Below the pieces are notes generated by a model. That model was not told the origin of the DNA. It made no database searches and was given only the letters and a program-made list of their open reading frames with translations. DNA of 48,253 nt from Azoarcus sp. L1K30 (GTDB taxonomy: Bacteria > Pseudomonadota > Gammaproteobacteria > Burkholderiales > Rhodocyclaceae): the NCBI RefSeq assembly GCF_018122735.1, contig NZ_JAGRRD010000001.1, forward strand, positions 3,094,837-3,143,089. Reading direction: 5' to 3'. Positions 42,141-48,253 of the stretch are shown here, piece by piece (position 1 is the stretch's first letter; each line of letters starts with the position of its first letter). The position numbers and the translations under genes are program-made.

Positions 42141-42175
42141 GAGGGCTGGGGATGGGTTCTCCCTACGCCGCAAGT

Positions 42176-42216
42176 AACCCATCCCCCTCCTAACCTCCCC
42201 CTTGAAGGGGGAGGAA
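42176..42216 (-). repeat. Dispersed repeat, palindromic block, copy 2 (inverted)
   Basis: Reverse-complement copy of the block at 21434-21474, with the palindrome CCTCCCCCTTGAAGGGGG. The two blocks keep the same relation to the left part but in opposite orientation, so this element has inner inverted symmetry. Confidence 0.75.
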
Positions 42217-42282
42217 CTCGGTGCCGACAATGACTTCATCTGTTTCATTGCCGGGTTTATAGGCCGGCTGCACCCGGCGCAA

Positions 42283-42477
42283 TCAATTTTCCGGCGGATC
42301 CGGGATCGTGGACGGAACAGTGCCGGGCATCCCTGGCGCAGTGTCATTCACGGCACCTGCCATCAACGCGTCGAATTCAGCCTGGCCCAGGTAATCGAGA
42401 TCCCAATGCGACGTGTATGCCAGCTTCAACGTGTCCTGATAGACCATGAACCTGTGTGTCTTGCGCCGTCCGTCCAT
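42283..42477 (-). CDS. Small hypothetical protein
   Basis: A 64-residue protein beginning MDGRRKTHRFMVYQDTLKLA, with YTSHWDLDYLGQAEFDALMAG and a Pro-rich tail ending PDPPEN. AAGGAG lies at a good distance upstream on the minus strand, supporting ATG 42477. No family or signal peptide was recognised. An in-frame upstream extension to 42537 is less likely. Confidence 0.6.
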   Translation of the reverse strand: MDGRRKTHRFMVYQDTLKLAYTSHWDLDYLGQAEFDALMAGAVNDTAPGMPGTVPSTIPDPPEN

Positions 42478-42616
42478 CGCTGCACTCCTTTGCGACCGTA
42501 CAAGGATGCGACCCATGGCGCGCGGCATTCGTTCCACATTCTGACGGTGGCCTTTCCTTCACGCACTGCGGTCAGGGTTCACAGACTTCGTCCATGTTTC
42601 ACCCTACAGTCCCGCC

Positions 42617-43567
42617 ATGCTCACGTTGTTTAAAGCGACCACGCTCTCGATGCCTGCCCGATTCCGTCTGCTGATGGCTGCACTGCTGTTGTCATGCGCC
42701 TTTCCGGGCGCGGCCGGGCAAGGTGAAGCGCGCGAAGATGCGCCGGCCTGGACGGACGAGCCGCCCGCATTGGCCCGCATGCTGGAAGCCGGGTTTCGCG
42801 CCGAACGCAATCGCCTGCCGGATCTTGCGGCAGCCAGTTACTGTGCCGCAGCGCGCTACGGCAGCATCGAAGCGCAGTACCAGCTCGGCCGCCTGCTGCT
42901 GAACCGGCACGCGGAAACCGACACGGACCACAGTGGTCTGGCATTGCTGGCACTGGCCGCCAGACAGGGCCACCTGGGCGCCCAAGCGCAACTGGACAGC
43001 AACACCAGGATGATTGTGGACGCCGAACTGCCGCCATGCCTGCTTACCGGCGAGCGTGCTGCACTGCCCGACAATGGGGAGGCCGTGCCGTTCGATGTGG
43101 TCGAGCGCTTCATTGCCTCCTTGCCCGGTGATCGTCGTGCCCATGCCCGCCTGGTGCAGCGCCTCGCTCCCCGCTACGGTGTCGACCCCCGGCTTGCGCT
43201 GGCGATTGCGCGCACGGAATCGAACTTCGACGCCGATGCACGCTCATCGCGCAATGCCCAGGGACTGATGCAGCTCATACCCGACACGGCAGAGCGCTTC
43301 GGCGTACGCGATACCATGGATCCGGAGCAGAATGTGCGCGGCGGTCTGGCCTACCTGCGTTGGCTGCTTCGCCGCTTCGACGGCGACGTGTTGATGACGG
43401 CAGCCGCTTACAACGCCGGTGAAGGCGCAGTGGAACGCCACGGCGGTGTGCCGCCTTTTGATGAAACCCGTGAATATGTGCGTCGCATCATGCACTTCTA
43501 TCGAGCATCGCGGCACGCATACCCGGACCGATCGGCGAGCACATCCAACATGCAGCGGCAGGGCTGA
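42617..43567 (+). CDS. Lytic transglycosylase (SLT domain) with N-terminal Sel1-like repeats
   Basis: A 316-residue exported peptidoglycan lyase. After a signal (to about residue 35), residues 50-130 hold two Sel1/TPR-like helices (AASYCAAARYGSIEAQYQLGRLLL, LALLALAARQGHLGAQAQL; each a known repeat style). The C-terminal SLT domain (178-300) has catalytic Glu201 in ARTESNFDADA, GLMQLIPDTAERFGV and AAYNAGEGAVERHGGVPPF. It cuts the MurNAc-GlcNAc bond to give anhydro-muropeptides. ATG 42617 and 42650 are both possible starts; the longer fits the hydrophobic signal. Confidence 0.9.
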   Translation: MLTLFKATTLSMPARFRLLMAALLLSCAFPGAAGQGEAREDAPAWTDEPPALARMLEAGFRAERNRLPDLAAASYCAAARYGSIEAQYQLGRLLLNRHAETDTDHSGLALLALAARQGHLGAQAQLDSNTRMIVDAELPPCLLTGERAALPDNGEAVPFDVVERFIASLPGDRRAHARLVQRLAPRYGVDPRLALAIARTESNFDADARSSRNAQGLMQLIPDTAERFGVRDTMDPEQNVRGGLAYLRWLLRRFDGDVLMTAAAYNAGEGAVERHGGVPPFDETREYVRRIMHFYRASRHAYPDRSASTSNMQRQG

Positions 43568-43675
43568 CCTTCAACCCCTGAACGGCCGAAAACGCAATGG
43601 CCACGCCGCATTCGGGCTTGCAATCCTCCCCTTGGGAGAGGATATTTGCGTCCTCTGCGGTCACTTTTCGTTGCC

Positions 43676-44722
43676 ATGCGCCTGAACCACAATCTGGCCA
43701 CATTGGGGAAAGACACCTTGTCAGTGCGCGACATCGCAGCGTCAGGCTGGAGATCCGACAACGGTTTCATGCTGTCGGAAGGCATCGACTGCTGCCCGAT
43801 TCCGATCTTCGTGCTTGACCGCAACCACGTCATCTCGCACTGGAACAAGGCGCTCGAGGCCATGTCAGGACTCGCCGCGACGAGTGTGACCGGCACCCGG
43901 CGTCAATGGGAAGCCTTCTATCCCAGCGAGCGACCGACCCTTGCAGACCTGATCCTCGACGGCGCAATTGAGGACAAGGTCAAGCACTTCTATCACGACA
44001 AGTCCCGCCGCTCGCCGCTGCTGCCGGGAGCCTTCGAAGCTGAGGACTTTTTCCCCGACATCGGCGACGGCGGACGCTGGCTATTCTTCACCGCAGCCCC
44101 GTTGCGCAACGAGCATGACGAGGTTATCGGGGTCATCGAGACCTTGCAGGACGTGACCCAGCGCAGGCGTGCGGAACAAGCCTTGCGTGACAGCGAGGAG
44201 CGCTACCGCCTGCTCAGCATCACCGACGGACTCACCGGCCTGTTCAATTCCCGCCATTTCTTCAATCGCCTCGAATCCGAGTGCGAACGTGCGGCGCGTT
44301 ACCGCCAGCCGCTGTCGATGCTGCTGCTCGATGCCGACAACTTCAAGCAGATCAACGACACATACGGACACCTCGAGGGCGACTGCGTGCTGCAGGCGTT
44401 GGCGAAAGTCATCGTCGGCAGCATCCGGGGGGCCGATACGAGTTTTCGTTACGGCGGCGAAGAGTTTGCGGTGCTGCTGCCGGGCACCGAACGGGAAGAG
44501 GCCGTCAGGCTGGCGAACCGACTGTGTGCGGCCTTCGCCAATACCACCGTGCTGCTGTCATCCGGCATCGGCATCCAATGCAGCATCAGCATTGGCGTAT
44601 CGCAGTTCGTTCCAGGGGAGAAGCCGGCCAGTTTCATGCACCGTGCGGATCAGGGCATCTACGAGGCGAAGCACCGCGGACGCAACTGCGTGGTTGCGGT
44701 CGATACCGGCGGCGCTTGCTGA
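43676..44722 (+). CDS. PAS-GGDEF diguanylate cyclase
   Basis: A protein of about 348 residues. An N-terminal PAS domain (IPIFVLDRNHVISHWNKALEAMSG, then VIGVIETLQDVTQRR) is followed by a GGDEF domain with active-site RYGGEEFAVLLPG and the inhibitory I-site RGAD exactly five residues before GGEEF, so product inhibition is expected. SITDGLTGLFNSRHF opens the domain. No membrane helices are seen; sensing is probably cytosolic. It synthesises cyclic di-GMP. ATG 43676 is used; a TTG at 43646 has a better ribosome site (GGGAGAGG) and would add 10 residues. Confidence 0.9.
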   Translation: MRLNHNLATLGKDTLSVRDIAASGWRSDNGFMLSEGIDCCPIPIFVLDRNHVISHWNKALEAMSGLAATSVTGTRRQWEAFYPSERPTLADLILDGAIEDKVKHFYHDKSRRSPLLPGAFEAEDFFPDIGDGGRWLFFTAAPLRNEHDEVIGVIETLQDVTQRRRAEQALRDSEERYRLLSITDGLTGLFNSRHFFNRLESECERAARYRQPLSMLLLDADNFKQINDTYGHLEGDCVLQALAKVIVGSIRGADTSFRYGGEEFAVLLPGTEREEAVRLANRLCAAFANTTVLLSSGIGIQCSISIGVSQFVPGEKPASFMHRADQGIYEAKHRGRNCVVAVDTGGAC

Positions 44723-44790
44723 CACTGGGTCCGGCGTCGACCGTGCAGTGCAACATCAGCCGTGTCCGGACTGGTCTCACGCGCCCTTGA

Positions 44791-44800
44791 GTGATAAAAT
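44791..44800 (+). promoter_or_regulatory. Extended -10 promoter candidate for the small RNA
   Basis: TGATAAAAT (44792-44800) is an extended -10 element (TGnTAAAAT). No strong -35 is seen at 17 bp; TTGAGT overlaps just upstream. Expected start is near 44807. Confidence 0.45.
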
Positions 44801-44805
44801 AGGGG

Positions 44806-44957
44806 CCTGTTATTAGGGTTTTTGCCCTGATGCCTGCCCGATCGGCGTGAATGCACACCGTTTTGTCGCGCCGACAGGGTCCAGGCGAGCGGTCGGCAAG
44901 GCTGCTCAGGGCTGAACGTTGCTTTCAGCAGAACCGCTTCCACAGGCGGTTTTTTTG
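44806..44957 (+). ncRNA. Candidate structured RNA or leader with terminal hairpin
   Basis: A 150-base non-coding stretch with an upstream promoter-like sequence and a Rho-independent terminator (ACCGC / GCGGT stem with seven or more Ts at 44932-44957). Inside, GCCT and CCC pair with GGG and AGGC to close a long arm capped by TCGGCG / CGCCGA. Two alternative pairings compete for the same bases: AGGG (44815-44818) with CCCT (44825-44828), or GCCCTGA (44824-44830) with TCAGGGC (44906-44912). No known family was recognised. It could be a small RNA or an attenuating leader of the cytochrome gene at 45014. Confidence 0.5.
44932..44957 (+). terminator. Rho-independent terminator of the candidate RNA
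   Basis: AACCGC and GCGGTT form the stem around CTTCCACAG-like loop bases, followed by TTTTTT. It ends about 57 bases before the cytochrome start codon. Confidence 0.7.
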
Positions 44958-45013
44958 TGAGCAGGAACTTGTCCAATTTATTGCTTTGCCTCGCGCCAGT
45001 CAAAGGATCCAGC

Positions 45014-45478
45014 ATGTCGGTACATCGTCGCGCCCACAACGCCAACTCGCGGACAACCCGCTTCACTCTCCCGATTTTCGCCGTCGCTGCCGCCGCGCTG
45101 CTGGCCGGCTGTGGCAAGCAGAATTCGGTTGACCCGGAACTGACCGCCAGCCTGATTCAACCGGTTGCCAAGGTGGAATTGAAGGTTGAAAAGGTGGCTG
45201 CAGGCAGCCGCACCGGCGAGCAGATCTACAAGAATGTCTGCGGCAGCTGTCACGAGTCCGGCGCGCTGGGCTCACCCAAGGCGGGCGATGCCGCTGCCTG
45301 GGGCCCGCGTCTCGCCCAAGGCTTCGACGCACTGGTGAAATCGGCAATCGCCGGCAAGAACAGCATGCCTGCCCGCGGCGGCGCAAGCGACCTGACCGAT
45401 ACCGAGGTCAAGCGTGCGGTTGCTTTCCTCGCCAACAAGGCCGGCGCGAACTTCACCGAGCCGCCGGTCGAGAAATAA
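45014..45478 (+). CDS. c-type cytochrome lipoprotein (cytochrome c5-like)
   Basis: A 154-residue monoheme cytochrome. The N-terminus ends in lipobox LLAGC, so it is probably membrane-anchored. Heme motif CGSCH in NVCGSCHESGALGSPKAGD; the Met ligand is in KNSMPARGG. The sequence AAWGPRLAQGFDALVKSAIAGKNSMPARGG-type motif is typical of cytochrome c5. ATG 45014 has AAAGGA upstream. It probably carries electrons between membrane complexes. A strong terminator follows at 45505. Confidence 0.88.
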   Translation: MSVHRRAHNANSRTTRFTLPIFAVAAAALLAGCGKQNSVDPELTASLIQPVAKVELKVEKVAAGSRTGEQIYKNVCGSCHESGALGSPKAGDAAAWGPRLAQGFDALVKSAIAGKNSMPARGGASDLTDTEVKRAVAFLANKAGANFTEPPVEK

Positions 45479-45504
45479 GCCGCGCCCGCAAGACCTGCAC
45501 ATTG

Positions 45505-45536
45505 AAGAAAGGCAGCCACTGGCTGCCTTTCTTGTT
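45505..45536 (+). terminator. Rho-independent terminator after the cytochrome c5-like gene
   Basis: Perfect 13-bp stem (AAGAAAGGCAGCC / GGCTGCCTTTCTT) with an ACT loop, followed by GTTT. The first A run would act as the T tract in the opposite direction, so it may be bidirectional. Confidence 0.8.
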
Positions 45537-45747
45537 TGCTGCCGTCGCGCCGATCCAACGGCCGGCCTGCCTATGCTCGCAATGCGATCGGCGTGTTGAC
45601 CGGATCGCTTCTTCACCCATCCTGATAATGCTTTTTGCATTATTCACCTGCGCCGTCATCGCGCATAAACGCATTTGTCATTTACAATGCCGTCATTCCT
45701 GACCTGACTGCATGACGATTGCGTCCTGACGCTTCGTCCGCCCGCGC

Positions 45748-48253
45748 ATGAAGCCCCAGACCGCTCGTCGCTTCGCTGTTGCCGCCGTCCTCTCCGTCTC
45801 GTTTCATTGGGCGCCCCCGCTGGCGGCGAGCGACAGCCTGTTCGGCCTGTCCCCGGCCACCGGCTGCGGCATCAACAGCAGCTGTCCCAATTCGCCAGGC
45901 GGCCCGTCCGGCAGCCTGTGCGAAGTGCTCGGCACCTGCGGCACTCCGGCCCCTGTTCCGTGCATCAACAACAACACCGGCGCCACCTGCGGCGCCGACA
46001 GCGGCCCGGCGAGCCAGGCCACGGACAGCGGGCAGAACGTCGGCGCGGGCAACCCGTTGAGCCTGCTCTCGGGCAACAAGTACCAGCAGGAAACCGATCT
46101 GCCCGCGCTGCCCGGCGTGCTCGGGCTCGAGATCGTGCGCCACTACAACAGCCTGCGCAGCCGCGCCGGCCAGCACAGCGGCGCGCTCGGGCGCGGCTGG
46201 CGCCTGTCCTACGACACCCGGCTCTACACCACCCGCGTCAATCACCAGATCGTCCAGGCCGACGGCACCCGTGTCGTGTTCTCGCGCGACCCGGCCCATC
46301 CCAGCGTGTGTGCCAGCGCCGACCCCGCGCGCGGCGTGCTGCTGGTAGCGCGCAAGGCGCGCGGCGAGCAGTACGTGTGGGTGTGGCCCGACGGGCGCAA
46401 GCTCTACTTCGACACCAGCGGCAATCTCACGCAGATCCTCGCCCCGACGGGTGAGTTCGTGTCGCTGCAGCACGACGCCGACGGCAATCTGGTCAAGGTC
46501 ACCGACCCGCAGGGGCGCAGCCTCGTGTTCAGCTACTTCAAGCGCGGCGCCTTTGCCGGCATCGAGCACATCGACAGCCCGCTCGGGCGCTTTACCTACC
46601 ACTACGGCAGCACCCCGGCCGACCCCGCCGTGGCCGAGGCGGCGCTGGCTGCGGCGAACCTCACCAAGGTCACGCTCCCCACCCATTACGACCCCGCCGA
46701 CAAACCCCACGCCTTCGCCAACCGCGGCGTCTCGGCCAGCACCCTGGCGCGCGAGTACCACTACGAAGATGCGCGCTTCCCGACCTTTCTCACCGGCATC
46801 ACGGTGTCGGGCGCGGGCTCGGACGAGCACACCGTCCACCAGCGCATCGCGACCTACGTCTATGACGGCGACGCCCGTGCGGTGCGCTCGGTGCGCGGAC
46901 CGCTGCCTCCTGACGGCGACCGCGGGCCCGACGATGTCAGCCTGGACTTCTCCACCCCGGGCCAGACCGTGCTCACCAACAGCCTGGGTCGGACCACCAC
47001 CTATCTCACCACGCGCATCGGCAGCGAGCGCCGCATCCTCGAGGCGCGTGGCCCCGGCTGCGCCACCTGCGGCCCCACCAACGTGCGCTACCGTTACGAC
47101 GCCCGTGGTCGCCTGACCGCCACCACCACGCTCGACGCCCGCGGCCGGGCGCTGATCTCGACCCAGACCGAACTCGATGCCGCCAGCCGTCCGCTGCGCA
47201 CCGCGCGCTTCGACTTCTCCGTCACCCCGCCCCGGCTCATCGGGCAGGTGCGCTACGCGTATGCCTCGCCACCCACGACGTCCGTCCCCACCGACGCCAC
47301 CGAGCCCGACACCTTCATGCTGCCCGCGCCGCAGCCCATCCTCATCGCCCGTCCCAGCGTGGTGGCCGGGCGCGAACATCAACTGCGCCTCGAGTACAAC
47401 GCCGCCGGGCAGGTGCTGGCGGTGACCGAGACCGGCTTCAGCCCGGCATTGCCGGCACCCGGTGCAACCACGGCCGGGAATGGACCGGTGGCGCTGTCAC
47501 GCACCACGACCTACCGCTACGCGCAGATCAACGGGCGCAGCGTGCTGGTCGAGATCGATGGGCCCTTGCCCAACGGGCCACTGAATGCGCCGGAGGATTC
47601 GGATATCACGCGCACGGGTTGGGACGGAGCGGGGAATCATCCGCTCGACATCGTGCGCCCCGGCGGCTTTCGCCAGCGGCTCGCTTACGATGCGCCCGGG
47701 CGCATTGCCTCGATCACCGACGACGATGGCCAGCGCAGGATCGTCACGTCCACCCGCTATAGCGGCATGGCTTTCATCGCGCTGCAACCCGAATCCGTCG
47801 TGCAGGAAGGCTGGCGACTTGAGAACGGACAGCCCGTGGCGTCGAGCCGACTGCAGTTGGCGCTGCTGCGCGCGCAATACGATGCTTTCGGGCGCAGGAC
47901 GCACGCCACCGACGCTGCAGGGCGCAGCGTCGAGCTGGCCTACGACGGGGGTGGGCGGCTCGTTGCGGTCACGGATGACAGTGGCCACCAAAGTCGGCTC
48001 GATCTCGATGGCGAAGGCCGTATCGGGCGTGCGGCGCTCTATCGCCCTGGGCAGGACACCGTGCCGTGGCGCGCCGCCTACTATTGGCGAGATGAAGCGG
48101 GGCGCCAGACCGCGCGCCTTCTTCCCGACGGCCGGCTCGACACCTGGCGCTACGACGAGGCCGGTCGCCTGACCGAACACATCGATGGCGACGAGATTCG
48201 CACTCGCTATCTGCAGCGTGCGGACCATCGCCTCGGCGTACGCATCGCCCAGA
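45748..48253 (+). CDS. RHS/YD-repeat exported protein (partial, 3' end beyond window)
   Basis: An open frame of 835 codons from ATG 45748 with no stop before the window edge. A signal peptide (MKPQTARRFAVAAVLSVSF, cleaved near PPLAA) is followed by a Cys-rich stretch with seven Cys (CGINSSC, SLCEVLGTC, PCINNN, TCGAD). Then comes a DUF6531-like start of the RHS cage (GNPLSLLSGNKYQQETDLP, LGRGWRLSYDTRLYTT) and YD repeats (YDARGRL, YDAPGRI, YDAFGRR, YDGGGRL, YDEAGRL). RHS proteins enclose a C-terminal toxin or effector; that part lies outside, so the activity is unknown. A 7-bp inverted repeat ATAATGC-TTTTT-GCATTAT sits at 45625-45643 upstream. Confidence 0.88.
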   Translation, partial: MKPQTARRFAVAAVLSVSFHWAPPLAASDSLFGLSPATGCGINSSCPNSPGGPSGSLCEVLGTCGTPAPVPCINNNTGATCGADSGPASQATDSGQNVGAGNPLSLLSGNKYQQETDLPALPGVLGLEIVRHYNSLRSRAGQHSGALGRGWRLSYDTRLYTTRVNHQIVQADGTRVVFSRDPAHPSVCASADPARGVLLVARKARGEQYVWVWPDGRKLYFDTSGNLTQILAPTGEFVSLQHDADGNLVKVTDPQGRSLVFSYFKRGAFAGIEHIDSPLGRFTYHYGSTPADPAVAEAALAAANLTKVTLPTHYDPADKPHAFANRGVSASTLAREYHYEDARFPTFLTGITVSGAGSDEHTVHQRIATYVYDGDARAVRSVRGPLPPDGDRGPDDVSLDFSTPGQTVLTNSLGRTTTYLTTRIGSERRILEARGPGCATCGPTNVRYRYDARGRLTATTTLDARGRALISTQTELDAASRPLRTARFDFSVTPPRLIGQVRYAYASPPTTSVPTDATEPDTFMLPAPQPILIARPSVVAGREHQLRLEYNAAGQVLAVTETGFSPALPAPGATTAGNGPVALSRTTTYRYAQINGRSVLVEIDGPLPNGPLNAPEDSDITRTGWDGAGNHPLDIVRPGGFRQRLAYDAPGRIASITDDDGQRRIVTSTRYSGMAFIALQPESVVQEGWRLENGQPVASSRLQLALLRAQYDAFGRRTHATDAAGRSVELAYDGGGRLVAVTDDSGHQSRLDLDGEGRIGRAALYRPGQDTVPWRAAYYWRDEAGRQTARLLPDGRLDTWRYDEAGRLTEHIDGDEIRTRYLQRADHRLGVRIAQ

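Noticed and set aside
44791-44957. Possible 6S RNA, SRP RNA or c-di-GMP riboswitch
   Set aside because: None of the conserved sequence elements I know for those families could be found; only a generic structured RNA is supported.
45682-47382. Minus-strand open frame of 566 codons opposite the RHS gene
   Set aside because: Gly/Ala/Arg-rich text without motifs; the plus-strand frame has a signal peptide and YD repeats throughout.
1-48253. CRISPR arrays, tRNA genes, rRNA genes and transposases
   Set aside because: No regularly spaced short repeats, no tRNA-like TTCGA-arm cloverleaf, no rRNA sequence and no transposase or integrase motifs were seen.

Overview
The window looks like a chromosomal segment from a GC-rich betaproteobacterium of the Rhodocyclales (Azoarcus/Thauera/Aromatoleum-like). 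This is inferred from base composition, the mix of PEP-CTERM proteins, organic-compound oxidation genes and gene styles, not from any database search. No rRNA, tRNA, CRISPR array, transposase or phage structural gene was seen. Nearly all of the DNA is coding, and the very long antisense frames are shadows of GC-rich genes.

Layout. (1) 58-7772: a five-gene operon for an outer-membrane DUF1302 barrel, an exported DUF1329 protein, an exported YCF48/BNR-repeat protein, an RND/MMPL permease and a short-chain dehydrogenase; probably envelope trafficking of a hydrophobic compound. (2) 7969-9385: a PEP-CTERM metalloprotease and a possible lipoprotein. (3) 9434-12468: an AraC regulator divergent from an SDR, then an OhrR-type regulator and Ohr peroxidase. 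(4) 12717-18871: a minus-strand operon with an OHCU decarboxylase/hydroxyisourate hydrolase fusion, a four-gene polyamine-type ABC importer and a second, active-site-divergent hydroxyisourate hydrolase paralog, read away from a LysR regulator; a urate/purine catabolic locus. (5) 18888-22585: small enzymes (FMN reductase, SGNH esterase, methyltransferase, exported MsrB) and DUF2164. (6) 22600-24520: a patchwork with an EF-hand PEP-CTERM protein, a decayed copy of the DUF2164 gene and a PLD-like protein that runs into the apparently truncated end of an exported gene.

(7) 24406-36062 is the most interesting region: two divergent operons separated by about 590 bp that carry two well-formed sigma-54 (-24/-12) promoters facing outwards and two copies of a GCGACA-N2-TGTCGC palindrome, as expected for one enhancer-binding activator. 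Leftward lie the E1 alpha and E1 beta subunits of a thiamine-diphosphate 2-oxo-acid/acetoin-type dehydrogenase, an E2 split into a free lipoyl domain and a free catalytic domain, a lipoate-ligase-like protein, a Tat-exported small subunit with a GMC flavoprotein, an exported VOC protein and a truncated exported protein. Rightward lie a MetA-type outer-membrane protein, a PQQ-dependent alcohol dehydrogenase with an Asp-X-Asp metal signature, and a diheme cytochrome c with an unusual CxxxCH second heme site. The simplest reading is a periplasmic alcohol/ketol oxidation route feeding a dedicated cytoplasmic C-C cleaving complex; the substrate is unknown.

(8) 36096-45478: FAH-family hydrolase, FIST-domain protein, DUF938 methyltransferase, AhpD-like protein, TetR plus AcuI-type reductase, exported MsrA, a lytic transglycosylase, a PAS-GGDEF diguanylate cyclase, a candidate structured RNA ending in a terminator, and a c-type cytochrome lipoprotein. 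(9) 45748 to the end: the N-terminal 835 codons of an exported RHS/YD-repeat protein that continues beyond the window. A dispersed repeat of palindromic CCTCCCCCTTCAAGGGGG type occurs twice, once beside each methionine sulfoxide reductase gene.
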